This document shows positions 51,721 through 63,087 of a stretch of DNA of 64,000 bases, in pieces. The stretch spans positions 67,175,261 to 67,239,260 of the forward strand of contig NC_134845.1 in NCBI RefSeq assembly GCF_965363235.1, read 5' to 3'. Position 1 is the stretch's first letter. Each line of letters begins with the position of its first letter. This DNA is from Mytilus galloprovincialis (lineage: Eukaryota > Mollusca > Bivalvia > Mytilida > Mytilidae). The notes beneath the pieces are model-generated. The model had not been told where the DNA came from. It searched no databases and saw only the letters and a list, made by a program, of their open reading frames with translations. A program made the translations under genes and the position numbers.

Positions 51721-53090
51721 AGAAAACATTCGTTTTTAAGTACACTACTATTATAAATGATATCATTTTTTCTGCACCAGATGTGCATTTCGACAATCAA
51801 TGTCTCCTCAGTGATGCTTCAGGCCAAATTATTTGAAATCCAAAGCTTATTCAAAATATGAAGAGCTATAGGCAAAAGGGACCAAAAATTGAAGCCAAAG
51901 CTGGGCAAGGAATAAGCTTTCTAGTAAGCAGTAGGTAATAGTGTTTGCAATATCGTATGAATTGGGAGATATATCGTCTATATATAGGTGTTGGTAGCAT
52001 TTCCTTTATAGACATGGAAAATAAACAACGATATTTCATAAACTATACTGAATTTCCATGTGTACATCGATATATAACTTTTATTTTATAATCAATGAGA
52101 TAGAATTATTCAACAAATTCATCGTTTACATGTTTTAGTTTTAATAAATCATCCCTTTGCTAACCAGATCTTTGGAAACTATGGCAAACAACTATAAGAC
52201 GCGAATCAGTCCAAAAACTACAACATTAAAAACTGGAGACTGAACTGGACACGATTGCCACCAACAACCGTTGTTGATCTCACATGCATGGACGGCTAAG
52301 CAAGTCCGGTTCCACACTTGACACTTGCGTGTTGCTAATATACATGTACATTTATTCGGTGATGTCACAATATGAAGAAAAAAAGAAAAGGGTCAAGTAA
52401 GCTATTCTCATCACTTGTCGTCCGTCGTCTATTAACTTTTACAAAAATCTTTTCTGAAACTACGGGGCTGAATTTAACCAAACTTGTTATCAACTAGCAT
52501 TTCCTTCAGACATGGAAAATTAACAACGAGGTTTCAAAAACTATCCTGAATTTCCATGTGTACATCGATATATATAACTTTTATTTTAGAATCAATGAGA
52601 TACAATTATTCAAGTTCATCGTTTACATGTTTTAGTTGTAATAAATTATCTCTTTACTCGATCGGGAAGTCCAAGGCCAATGCATTTTTCAGAAGCTATC
52701 GGATTTATTATAATTATCAATACTGTTGTGTATTTTTAGAAATGGGAATTTAAAGTTTCTTTTTTTAACTGGAAAAACTAAACTTTCGAAATATCTATTT
52801 TCAGGATATTCGTTTTGACCCAGTATGTTTCCAAAGAGTTATTAATTAAGAAGCACAAATCGATTGAAAAAAATAAAATAATCTATAATCACATTTTATA
52901 CAAACTTTGGTCACTGTCACATTGATATTAATTAAAATTAGTATTATTTTATAGTGAATTTTGAATGATGACGTATTTGTAAGAGATCACGTGAATTTCT
53001 GATATAAAAGCCGAAGACGACATTCAATGCAATTTTTTTAACAACATAATGATGTATGATGTTTGGAATGTACATCTGATATATGTATGA
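51712..53090. repeat. Segmental-duplication block A, copy 2, with internal duplication
   Basis: 51712-52163 and 52496-53060 together cover block A (46093-46960). The segment TTAACAACGAG...TGTTTTAGTT occurs twice inside (51997-52163, 52496-52660), separated by a copy of the 51130-51450 sequence (52163-52495). A hammerhead-like repeat lies at 51773-51812 (minus). Confidence 0.7.
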
Positions 53091-53149
53091 GGTAAGTTAA
53101 CTTTCAAGTATGAGTCTTAACCTTATTATTGTATATAGTACCTATATAT

Positions 53150-54260
53150 ATAAATACAGATTCTTACATTGATACCAGTGGATTATCGGAATTATACAAT
53201 CTTGATGGATAAATTTTCAATTTTAAAGTCCGAGCCTCGATCGGTGAGGATAATTCAATTATTGAGATTGGATAAATCCGATAATTCACGAGTAACTATA
53301 TGTCTGTTTCTCTATTTTTTACGACAATTATATTTTGTATGATTATGTTGATATACTTCAATTTTCAATAAGTTTTTGTTTTATAAATGTCTAACTATAA
53401 ACAAACAGTTGTACTTAACCTGTGTGTTTAAAGTAAGACATTTATAAAACAAAAATTTATTGAAAATGTACATTCAGATAAAAGAAAACTATTGAGATAT
53501 GTCAAAATTATAAACTTTGGCATATCGTTATAATGTTTGTGTATGCACTACTAACATATAAAACCAATATCAATTGACGAATATGTCATACAAAATTCAC
53601 CTTTTTTTTCATCCATTGTCCTCATGGTCTTATTAAGTAAAAAGAACGGTTGACTGTACTCATAAAAATGTATGTGTAATGACAAATCCTTATTTATAAA
53701 ACGTCTCGCAAATAGATTTCATGTAATTTTATTTCCTAAATAATTAAAGGGGTTTCTAAATGCACAAATAACATTTTGAAGAAAATATCTGTTTCAACAC
53801 TGTTGCATAAATCATTGAAACTTAGCGGTTTGAGCTACAGTCTTTTGCATTTGAGAGCGAACTATTTTTTTAAATGCTGCTACTTGGAGATCCGACGTCT
53901 TAAATCTTTGCAAGTAAATAATTGAATAGACAAGTTAAATCATTAAATATCAGCATGTTTAACATGTTTAATGAATATATACCATAAACAAAAGAAATTA
54001 AATGGTAAATGGAGATTTAACTAAAAAGACAATTATAAGATTTTTTAATTTAAAAAGTAAGGCTTGAGATACTAAATGGACGTTAAAACACAAAGTTAAA
54101 AACAAAATGACCAGATCATTGGAAACTATGACAAACAACAATAAATACTGGAGACGGAGCAACACGATTGCCACCAAAAACCGATGTTAATCTCGCATGC
54201 ATTAACGGTGTTGCTCCTGTACATTCATTAGGTGATGTAACAATATAGAAAAAGAGAACT
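53150..54260. repeat. Segmental-duplication block B, copy 2
   Basis: Lacks the MITE and SINE of copy 1 and so preserves their empty sites. A short inverted repeat (TTTTTGTTTTATAAATGTCT and its complement) is at 53370-53470. Confidence 0.7.
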
Positions 54261-54685
54261 AAGCTGTTCATGGTATCGGAAGCTTAGATAACTTCCGTTG
54301 TTTTAAAATTCCGATCATTGTAAATATCGTTATGCAAGTCTTAGGGCCGACTTCACTATATCTACGTTTCCTAATTAAATTACGGTCACCAAATTATTTA
54401 GTGGGAAGACACTATCTAAATACAGAAGAGAAAGGTGAATGATAATGATAGATTATAAAAAAATGGAAGAGGAAATCAAGTTAATTGTTCAAAGTAAAAT
54501 CTCGAATTCGTGTAGACAAACACAACCTTCAAGCGTTCAATATATGTTGTCCAGCAAGTTCTTTTCTTTCAGATGATATACATGATATATGTTCACTTTT
54601 ATAAAGTAACTTAGTTAGTTAGTTTGGTAAAATAAACACTTAATGATTGTGTTGTTCAGTATAATAAAAACACCAAAAATGACTG

Positions 54686-54803
54686 GTTGTCCGGGTAATA
54701 GCAAGTTTGTTGTCCCTGAGATACCAACTATTGCTCGAGGCTAAGCCGAGGGCACTAGTTGGTATGCGAAGGGATAAAAAAAACTTGCTATTACCCGCAC
54801 AAC
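54686..54803. repeat. Foldback element
   Basis: GTTGTCCGGGTAATAGCAAG at the left and its complement at the right. The inner part holds ATACCAACTATTGCTCGAGG and a matching ACTAGTTGGTAT. Confidence 0.7.
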
Positions 54804-55084
54804 AATTCAATAGATTTATATACTAGTTTGTATTAACTACCGCCTCAAAAGTTTCGTGATATTTACTTTATTTTAACGCAATGGTTTTTGTACCTACGTA
54901 ATTTCTAAAATAGAACACATAGTACAACACGTCACTTTATCGAAAATTTCCATTTTACAGGTATGATCTACTATATTTACGATTTGATGACTACGGTTGC
55001 TCCCTTTTTTTAGCTTTAAAATTTCCGAGATCTATTTTAAGCTTAGCGCTTAATTATCGAAAAATCCATTTACTTGTCGTTAAT

Positions 55085-55290
55085 ATCCAGACAAGTTTTC
55101 AGGAAGAGTTATTATTACTAAATAAATGTTACTAAATAAAGTCATTGATAAAAATAAAATGAACGTACATTTTCGTCGTTTAATTGTATAATCTTTAAAT
55201 GTTAAATTAATCTGTATTCGACATCATTCAAGCATTGTCACGGGAGTAAATTTATTTCCATCGGTTCAACATTAAGGCGAAGTGTGTACA
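55085..55290. repeat. Paralogue of the 61.3 kb region, empty site of the 61468 element
   Basis: Shares GTTTTCAGGAAGAGTT, GTCATTGATAAAA, CATTTTCGTCGTTT and TCACGGG.GTAA..T...CATCG with 61335-61467 plus 62582-62600, without the 1.1 kb element. Confidence 0.65.
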
Positions 55291-55884
55291 TGTGATGAAT
55301 ATTAACTACTTCATAGAATTTTTTTTTAATTTTACATGTGGATTTTGCTTGTGAATATACATCAGAGTGTAGAATAGAAAAAAATGGGGATGACCGTTTT
55401 CGTTTTTCGGATACAAGCTGTTGAATCTAACAGCATGACACGCCAAAAATACAAGGGATATATTTGGAATATCATCAAAATCGACAGATATTTTTACTTT
55501 TATCAGGATTTTTTACTTCGTTTGTCCACAGAATTTTAAAAAAAAGATCGAAAGTGTGATTAAAAAATAGACGACGCATCCATTGTTGAAAAGACAGCCC
55601 TAAGCAACCATGCTACTTTTCAAGCTATATCGTCTGAGTGTTTCATTTTTACAGGGAACTTAAAAAATATTCGGCGACTTTATCGATGTCTTCTGTAACG
55701 TCACCACTCTTACAACTACGCTATTATACTATACAGTGTCGTAACAAAGAATATGAGTGTGTGTAACCAATTTTCCTAATTATGTAAAATTTTAAAATGC
55801 GTAAGCGTAATCGATTAATTATAGGATTAAACGCCGTTTTAAAGTAATTTATTGGTGTATAAACTCAACCAATTCACTCACAGG
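55291..55884. other. No supported gene
   Basis: About 600 bp, AT-rich, nothing recognised. Confidence 0.4.
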
Positions 55885-56300
55885 CGAAGGACTTTCATTT
55901 AACGCGTTAATTCTTCATTATAAGTAATTAATGACGATGATATCAAAAATGTGCTGAAAATTAATAAACTTTATTGCGTTAATTGACAAAATTATGACAC
56001 ATGTGGCCATTTCATTAAGTAAGTTTCGAGTAAAATCTTACGCCTTAAATCGTAGTTATGTCGAAAGAAGAAAGTATAATCGGTAATTTTTTGCAGTTTT
56101 GTGCTTAACGCGTTAAATAATAAAATAACACGTTAAAAAGTATTTAAACGCGTTAAAACTGTATTTATCATACTATGAACGGCCGATCATGTCAAAAACC
56201 CGATAAAGTAACGCGTTAACATGTATCGCGATAAAATCCCATTTAACGCGATAAATACAGTTTTAACGCGTAAAGAAATCAATATATTTAACGCGTTGTT
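55885..56300. repeat. Cluster of TTAACGCGTTAA-type words
   Basis: About nine exact or one-off copies of AACGCGTT / AACGCGAT in 415 bp (near 55898, 56106, 56150, 56209, 56244, 56262, 56285). A larger inverted repeat, CGCGTTAAAACTGTATTTAT, pairs with GATAAATACAGTTTTAACGCG minus its last base (56151-56275). Confidence 0.65.
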
Positions 56301-56850
56301 CCATATAACAAAAGGGGGCTGGGATTAAGTTTTGGGTTAATTGCCCAAAATATGTAGGAATTAAGGGCAAAAAAAGGGCCAAAAAGAAGCATGTTTCTAG
56401 TTTCCAAACAATCATGACAATAACTTGTGTTTAAGTGTATGGATCTCTCTGAAATTGTACTACAAGGTTCAATACTGCAATGGAAAGCATGGGATTGAGT
56501 TTAAGGGTTATTGCTTCTAGGGGGTTTCAAAAAGTTGGGGGGGGGGATTTTTTTGTTTACCATTTTTTGAATGGCTTCCTTTTTTTCAAAAATTTTTAAA
56601 TTTCGAATTTTGAAAAGTTTCAAGAAGAAATCTTCAATTGCACAGTATTGTGCAATAGATTTGTTAAATCTTTGACCACATTAATTTTGTGACAAAAACC
56701 TTTATTATGTCAAAAATTTGATCACAATCCAAATTCAGACAGAATCAATATATTGTGACCAAATTTGCCCCAACTGTTCAGGGTTCAACCACTGGGGTCG
56801 TATAAAACTGCGCCCTGCGGAGCACCTGGTTTTAAATGTGTGTATTGTTC
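56301..56850. repeat. Member of the 'GGTCGTATAAA' bivalve repeat family
   Basis: Contains GGGCTGGGATTAAGTTTTGG, AGGGCCAAAAAGAAGCATGT and ends CTGGGGTCGTATAAAACTGC then GCCCTGCGGAGCACCTGG. Related to the tandem repeat at 63088-64000, which begins ATACGACCGCA. Confidence 0.6.
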
Positions 56851-57943
56851 TAATAATTATAAACCAAATATCGAGCTTGAAATTGTCTTAGCTGGTTTAT
56901 ATTGAAAATTCGGTTATAAAATTGGGATCGCTTATACAAGTCTTTTTTTTTTAAATCTTATTTCTGCGTGATTGTATTTGAAAGTAAAACTCTATAATTT
57001 TATTTTAAAAGTTCCTGTCTCGATCGTTTTCCCTTTTCTATGAATATAAATCATCCTAAAATTTGCAATTGCATACAAAACGGGACATGCCAACGTCTTT
57101 CTAGTTCAACACACAAATTTACATGCAGTTCAAATATTCGTTACCTTCAAATTTAAGCTTCACTGTGCATTTCATTAAATACTACGGTTTTTCAAAAAAA
57201 TATTGTCGGGTCTAGTATACTGGTTTAATTTCAACGAGTTTGACACAACTAGAAGCAGCATTGTCACTGGTTAAAAATTTGTTGATTATGCGTTTTTACT
57301 TTCTGTTGAAATAAACACTAGTCGTATTGTATAGTTGTTCCTGTGTGACGTGTCAAGGTTAATCTTAAAACAAACAAAAAAGTGGTAATAGATTCAGACT
57401 TACTCACAATCACCGTGTATCATCCGTACAGCGGATATAGGTACTACATTGTAATCAACATCTGAAATTCCTGCTCCTAAATAATTTTCGAATCGATTTT
57501 TTCCTATTTATAAGACAACTTTTATATTCTAATAAGAATAATATACCTTTACATTCGCGAAAAGTTGTGTATGTTAACACCAACTTTCAATTTCGATACT
57601 GTTGTCGAGCCATTTACATCTGTTATCTGTATGAAAGCTAATACAGGGCAAAAGTAATAGTTACCAATCATAAATCTACCTGTGATAACTCATTCTATGA
57701 ATCATTTTGGGTAATAAACACTTTTGGAAAAGCTATATACAAATGTACATTGTACGTATATTCACTTAAATATGCACTGTACAGAAGGATTCACGTGCTC
57801 AGCTATACACCGTACACAACGATTCTGTTCGGAATAAAATATAAAAAAATAACATAAAACATAGAAAAATAACATAATATGTAGGAAAGATTTCAATGCC
57901 AATTATTGAAACAGCTATGTTCGTATTACACACACACAGTGGC
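56851..57943. other. No supported gene
   Basis: About 1.1 kb of AT-rich sequence without open frames of note or recognised repeats. Confidence 0.4.
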
Positions 57944-59284
57944 CTTCTACCAGAAAAAGAGTTGCAAGGAATATAGAATCATATCGGATGAGACGAGCGC
58001 CAACTTCTTTGACAAGTATTTGCACATTGTTTTAGTAAGCGTTCTTCGTTTCTCGTTTTTTTTATATAAATTAGACCGTTGGTTTTCCCGTTTGGATGGT
58101 TTTACACTAGTAATTTTGGGGCCCTTTAAAGCTTTTTGTTCGGTGTGAGCAAATGCTCCGTGTTGAAGGCCGTACATTGACCTATAATGGTTTACTTTTT
58201 TAAATTGTTATTTGGATGGAGAGTTGTCTCATTGGCACTCACACCACATCTTCCTATATCTATTGTTTTGGGAAAATAGTGAGACTTCTCTAATCATTAA
58301 CCTACAACCAAATTATTTTTTGAAACAACAATTATGCTTAGTCTTTAGATTGAAGTACATATTGATATTATGCAAACAAAGCAAAGATTTTCTAACTGTG
58401 TCAGGTCAAAATCGATCACGCCCGTTTGGTTAGTACCTATATATCCGCTTTACCGATTACAATAGGATACTCAGATTTCTGATTGGAGTCATTCTGATTC
58501 TTTGAAGTTTGAGATAGCACAGGAATACTTGTTTTGATTTATGAAAGACCACACGAAGTTATTTGTATTTCATATGCCTAATGGCTATTTTCCCTCTCTT
58601 TGAGTAGTGGAGATGCATGTAACTCGTGTAACTGACGTACGTTGTTTATCCCACATTCCGGTAGAAGCGTGTAATTATGTATACTTCGTCTTAAATTCGT
58701 ATCGAATTAGAAAAATAAGAAAGAATGGTAATATTCTAAAAAAAAAAAAATGGTGTAATCTATCAGATATACATGTAGTGCACCCTACCATGTATACATT
58801 GCTGTCTTTTAAATGAGTTCCACAATCATGACACTAGCCATATACATGTGTTTAATATCTTAGCAACATACCACGCGATTTACATTAACTGTAAGCAACA
58901 CAAAGCTATTCATTTGACGCAAATTAAAGAGAAAACTGCAGTTAAATAATGCAACAGCTAACGATAACCAGTATAACATCATTTACTATTAAAAATTTAA
59001 TTTTGAAATGGAGGCTCGATTTCGATTTAATAACATGGTATGACAAGACTGCATATATGTTCTTGTATGTAAATGGTTAAGTTCCATTTGTAGTAAATTA
59101 ATGTGAAAAAGTTTAACTAGTACCCAACAGCTAAATGTACTGAATATAACAATATTCCAGCTAAAATTGAACGCTAAAATGCATTTGGTCTATCTTTACT
59201 TGTTTTGCATTGCTCTCTTTCTAATGTTTACGTATACTGTTTTTTCTTTTATTGTTTAATAAATAAATTTGGTGTATTTACTGA
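57944..59284. repeat. 1.34 kb tandem duplication, copy 1
   Basis: Starts CTTCTACCAGAAAAAGAGTT. Differs from copy 2 by a handful of substitutions and a poly-A length change near 58740. Contains a long-headed family A element at 58060-58262 (TTAGACCGTTGGTTTTCCC ... CACTCACACCACATCTTCC). No supported gene. Confidence 0.9.
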
Positions 59285-60626
59285 CTTCTACCAGAAAAAG
59301 AGTTGCAAGGAATATAGAATCATATCGGATGAGACGAGCGCCAACTTCTTTGACAAGTATTTGCACATTGTTTTAGTAAGCGTTCTTCGTTTCTCGTTTT
59401 TTTTATATAAATTAGACCGTTGGTTTTCCCGTTTGGATGGTTTTACACTAGTAATTTTGGGGCCCTTTAAAGCTTTTTGTTCGGTGTGAGCCAATGCTCC
59501 GTGTTGAAGGCCGTACATTGACCTATAATGGTTTACTTTTTTAAATTGTTATTTGGATGGAGAGTTGTCTCATTGGCACTCACACCACATCTTCCTATAT
59601 CTATTGTTTTGGGAAAATAGTGAGACTTCTCTAATCATTAACCTACAACCAAATTATTTTTTGAAACAACAATTATGCTTAGTCTTTAGATTGAAGTACA
59701 TATTGATATTATGCAAACAAAGCAAAGATTTTCTAACTGTGTCAGGTCAAAATCGATCACGCCCGTTTGGTTAGTACCTATATATCCGCTTTACCGATTA
59801 CAATAGGATACTCAGATTTCTGATTGGAGTCATTCTGATTCTTTGAAGTTTGAGATAGCACAGGAATACTTGTTTTGATTTATGAAAGACCACACGAAGT
59901 TATTTGTATTTCATATGCCTAATGGCTATTTTCCCTCTCTTTGAGTAGTGGAGATGCATGTAACTCGTGTAACTGACGTACGTTGTTTATCCCACATTCC
60001 GGTAGAAGCGTGTAATTATGTATACTTCGTCTTAAATTCGTATCGAATTAGAAAAATAAGAAAGAATGGTAATATTCTAAAAAAAAAAAAAAATGGTGTA
60101 ATCTATCAGATATACATGTAGTGCACCCTACCATGTATACATTGCTGTCTTTTAAATGAGTTCCACAATCATGACACTAGCCATATACATGTGTTTAATA
60201 TCTTAGCAACATACCACGCGATTTACATTAACTGTAAGCAACACAAAGCTATTCATTTGACACAAATTAAAGAGAAAACTGCAGTTAAATAATGCAACAG
60301 CTAACGATAACCAGTATAACATCATTTACTATTAAAAATTTAATTTTGAAATGGAGGCTCGATTTCGATTTAATAACATGGTATGACAAGACTGCATATA
60401 TGTTCTTGTATGTAAATGGTTAAGTTCCATTTGTAGTAAATTAATGTGAAAAAGTTTAACTAGTACCCAACAGCTAAATGTACTGAATATAACAATATTC
60501 CAGCTAAAATTGAACGCTAAAATGCATTTGGTCTATCTTTACTTGTTTTGCATTGCTCTCTTTCTAATGTTTACGTATACTGTTTTTTCTTTTATTGTTT
60601 AATAAATAAATTTGGTGTATTTACTG
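59285..60626. repeat. 1.34 kb tandem duplication, copy 2
   Basis: Directly abuts copy 1. The family A element recurs at 59401-59603. The outer right junction is CTGTCTTCTGATTGG and the inner one CTGACTTCTACCAG, sharing CTTCT. Confidence 0.9.
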
Positions 60627-60788
60627 TCTTCTGATTGGTTAAAAGAATTAGCTTTATTTTCAATGTTATCAATTTTTATGGCGACACGCCCACTCTAACG
60701 TTGTGTATTCATACGCAAACATCTGTGTACGTTGTTATTCGTATTAATATACATCTTTGAGCCTTATTATTGATAGAAATTTATTTAT

Positions 60789-60946
60789 AATGAATGGCAA
60801 TAATTTATTTTGAATTTATTGAACCATAAAATTAATTTTTGACTCTTCACATTTAACATAATCCGCGAAGCGGATTATTCAATGTGAAGAGTCAAAAATT
60901 AATTTTATGGTTCAATAAATTCAAAATAAATAACAGCCATTCATTA
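60789..60946. repeat. Foldback element, ~70 bp arms
   Basis: TTATTTTGAATTTATTGAAC then CATAAAATTAATTTTTGACT is mirrored by its complement, with the centre ATCCGCGAAGCGGAT itself palindromic. Confidence 0.8.
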
Positions 60947-61000
60947 ATTCATTTATTTATTTTTTTTAAAATCTGTTTTTTTTTTTTTTTTTGTTTACAG

Positions 61001-61089
61001 AAAAAAGCGCAAATAGCTGACATGTTGAATTGAATCTTTTATAACACACCAAATAAGCAGTATGGCTTCATCTGCAGATGAGCATTATG
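61001..61089 (+). CDS. Exon with 5' UTR and start codon of a gene continuing rightward
   Basis: A strong acceptor (poly-T then GTTTACAG) at 60991-61000 is followed by 61 bp of apparent 5' UTR, then ATG at 61062 in good context (CAGTATGG), reading MASSADEHY plus one base, and a strong donor GTATGT at 61090. So the gene has an upstream non-coding exon and further exons downstream. None was found before 64000. The protein cannot be identified from nine residues. Confidence 0.5.
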
Positions 61090-61467
61090 GTATGTTAACA
61101 CTATTATTATGCACACAAGGAACGGCATTCATGTCCTATTCAATACCATTTTTGTGAGTAAAATAATTCTGGTCCAAATCCTTTCTTATTCATGTATATA
61201 TTCTGCATAATTTGGTTATAATTCTATTTTGAGGCTAGTCACAATATTGCTGTATATTTTTAGATATACAATGTCCATGATTCATGTTAAGCTGATTGCT
61301 CGAAAAAATAATTAAAAAAAAATCCTATTGAAGTTTTCAGGAAGAGTTGTTATTACGAATGTCATTGATAAAACTATTTAAAAGAACGGACAGGTTTGCA
61401 TTTTCGTCGTTTGTAGAAAATGTACGGTCTTTAAATATTTTACATACAGCATCATCACGGGTGTAAT

Positions 61468-62581
61468 TACGGGGCGCCGAATGGGACTCTTGTGGTTTTG
61501 TACTCGAAATTCAATTTTGTACTGACAAAAGTGACTTTTGTTCAACAAATGAGTTCAGTTTAACAAAATTTGTAGCATACTACAAATTTAAAATTTTGTC
61601 ATACAAAATTATCTTTCAGTGGACAAAAGTCACTTTCGTCATGACAAAATTCATTTTTGTTACACACTCAGACTTGACTTTTGTTACCTTATTTGAAAAT
61701 TAGGCGACAACAGTCAATTTTGTATGCAAATAAGTTAAGTTTGGATTCTGTGAACTAATTTGCATACACAATTGACTTTTCTGAGACAAAATTGACTTTT
61801 GTGAGACAAAATTGACTTTTGTGAGACAAAATTGACAAAATTGAATTTTGTGAGACAAAATTGATAAAATTGAATTTTGTCTCACAAAATTGAGACAAAA
61901 TTGAATTTTGTCACACAAAATTGAGACAAAATTCAATTTTGTCAATTTTCTCTCACAAAAATGAATTTTGTCGTCACAAAATTGACTTTTGTCGTTACAA
62001 AATTGAATTTTGTCGTTACAAAATTATATTTTGTCGTCACAAAATTGACTTTTGTGAGACAAAATTGACAAAATTGAATTTTGTCTCACAAAAGTCGATT
62101 TTATTATCACAAAATTGACAAAATTGAATTTTGTCTCACAATTGTCATTTTTGTCTCACAAAAGTCAATTTTGTCTCACAAAAGTCAATTTTGTCTCACA
62201 AATGTCTATTTTGTCACACAAAATTGAATCTTGTCTCACACAATTGACTTTTGTGTTTTTAATTTCCATATCAGGTAACAAAAGTCAATTTTGTATGCAA
62301 ATAGGTTTATATTTGCATACCTTTTTGACAAAATTGACTTTTGTCAAAATTGACTTTCGTCAAAATTGACTTTTGTCATGACAAAAATGAATTTTGTCTA
62401 CAAAAATGAATTTTGTCATGACAAAAACGAATTTTGTCTATAAAAATGAATTTTGTCATCACAAAATTGAAGTTCTCATAAAACAAGTCTGTATCACATA
62501 GTTTTGTAAGACAAAAATGATTTTGTTATGACAGAATTGAATTTTGTACAAAACCACAAGAGTCCCATTCGGCGCCCCGTA
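61468..62581. mobile_element. 1.1 kb TIR element composed of TTTTGTC/GACAAAA palindromic words, 5 bp target duplication
   Basis: Inverted ends TACGGGGCGCCGAATGGGAC then TCTTGTGGTTTTGTAC match exactly for ~36 bp. GTAAT is duplicated at 61463-61467 and 62582-62586. The interior is dozens of TTTTGT and ACAAAA words, many as TTTTGTC/GACAAAA, arranged as nested hairpins. A pair of inverted ATGCAAAT words lies ~255 bp from each end (61722-61767; 62293-62324). No coding capacity. Open frames through it are low-complexity artefacts. Confidence 0.8.
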
Positions 62582-62874
62582 GTAATTGCCATCGTTTCAA
62601 TATTAAGATCATACTGTATTAGGAAAACAGGTATTGATAGTAATTTTGTAAAAAAGGTGTAATATATATGTATTGACCCTACCATGAATACAAACATGTG
62701 TTTCTCAAAATTGGCAAGTGGCACATGTAGAGTAGGATCTGCTTAATCTTCCGGAGCACATGATATCACCCCAAGTGTTTTGTAGAGCTCGTGTTGCTTA
62801 GTCTTTATTTTTCATATTTTGTGTTTTGTGTACTTTTAATTTGTTATTTTGTATCTGTATCTTTTTAGCTCAAC

Positions 62875-62960
62875 TGGCACAAAAAGGCCAAGTCAGTCTT
62901 TTTCATCTCTTGGCGTCCGTTAACTTTTACAAAAATTTCTCCTCTAAAAGTACTGGCTAT
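62875..62960 (-). repeat. Terminal piece of the Helitron-like ~500 bp family
   Basis: AAAAGGCCAAGTCAGTCTTT then TCATCTCTTGGCGTCCGTTA and ACTTTTACAAAAATTTCTCC, matching the complement of the 27.7 kb right end. Cut off by a family A element. Confidence 0.6.
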
Positions 62961-62969
62961 AAGGTGTGG

Positions 62970-63085
62970 GATTTGCTGATTGTTGAAGGCTGTATGGTGA
63001 CCTATAGTTGTTAATTTCTGTGTCATTTGATCTCTTGTGGAGAGTTGTCTCATTGGCAATCATACCACATCTTCTTTTTTATACG
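62970..63085 (+). repeat. Family A repeat
   Basis: GATTGTTGAAGGCTGTATGG to TTGGCAATCATACCACATCT. Confidence 0.75.
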
Positions 63086-63087
63086 AC

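Noticed and set aside
57906-58148. Duplicated 80-94 residue open frame (also 59205-59489) as a tandem gene pair
   Set aside because: The frame coincides with a family A repeat head found elsewhere in the window, and copies there are not open.
61700-62369. Open frames with repeated 'ILSHKIQFCQ'-type peptides
   Set aside because: Translation of the TTTTGTC/GACAAAA repeat in any frame gives this; no coding evidence.
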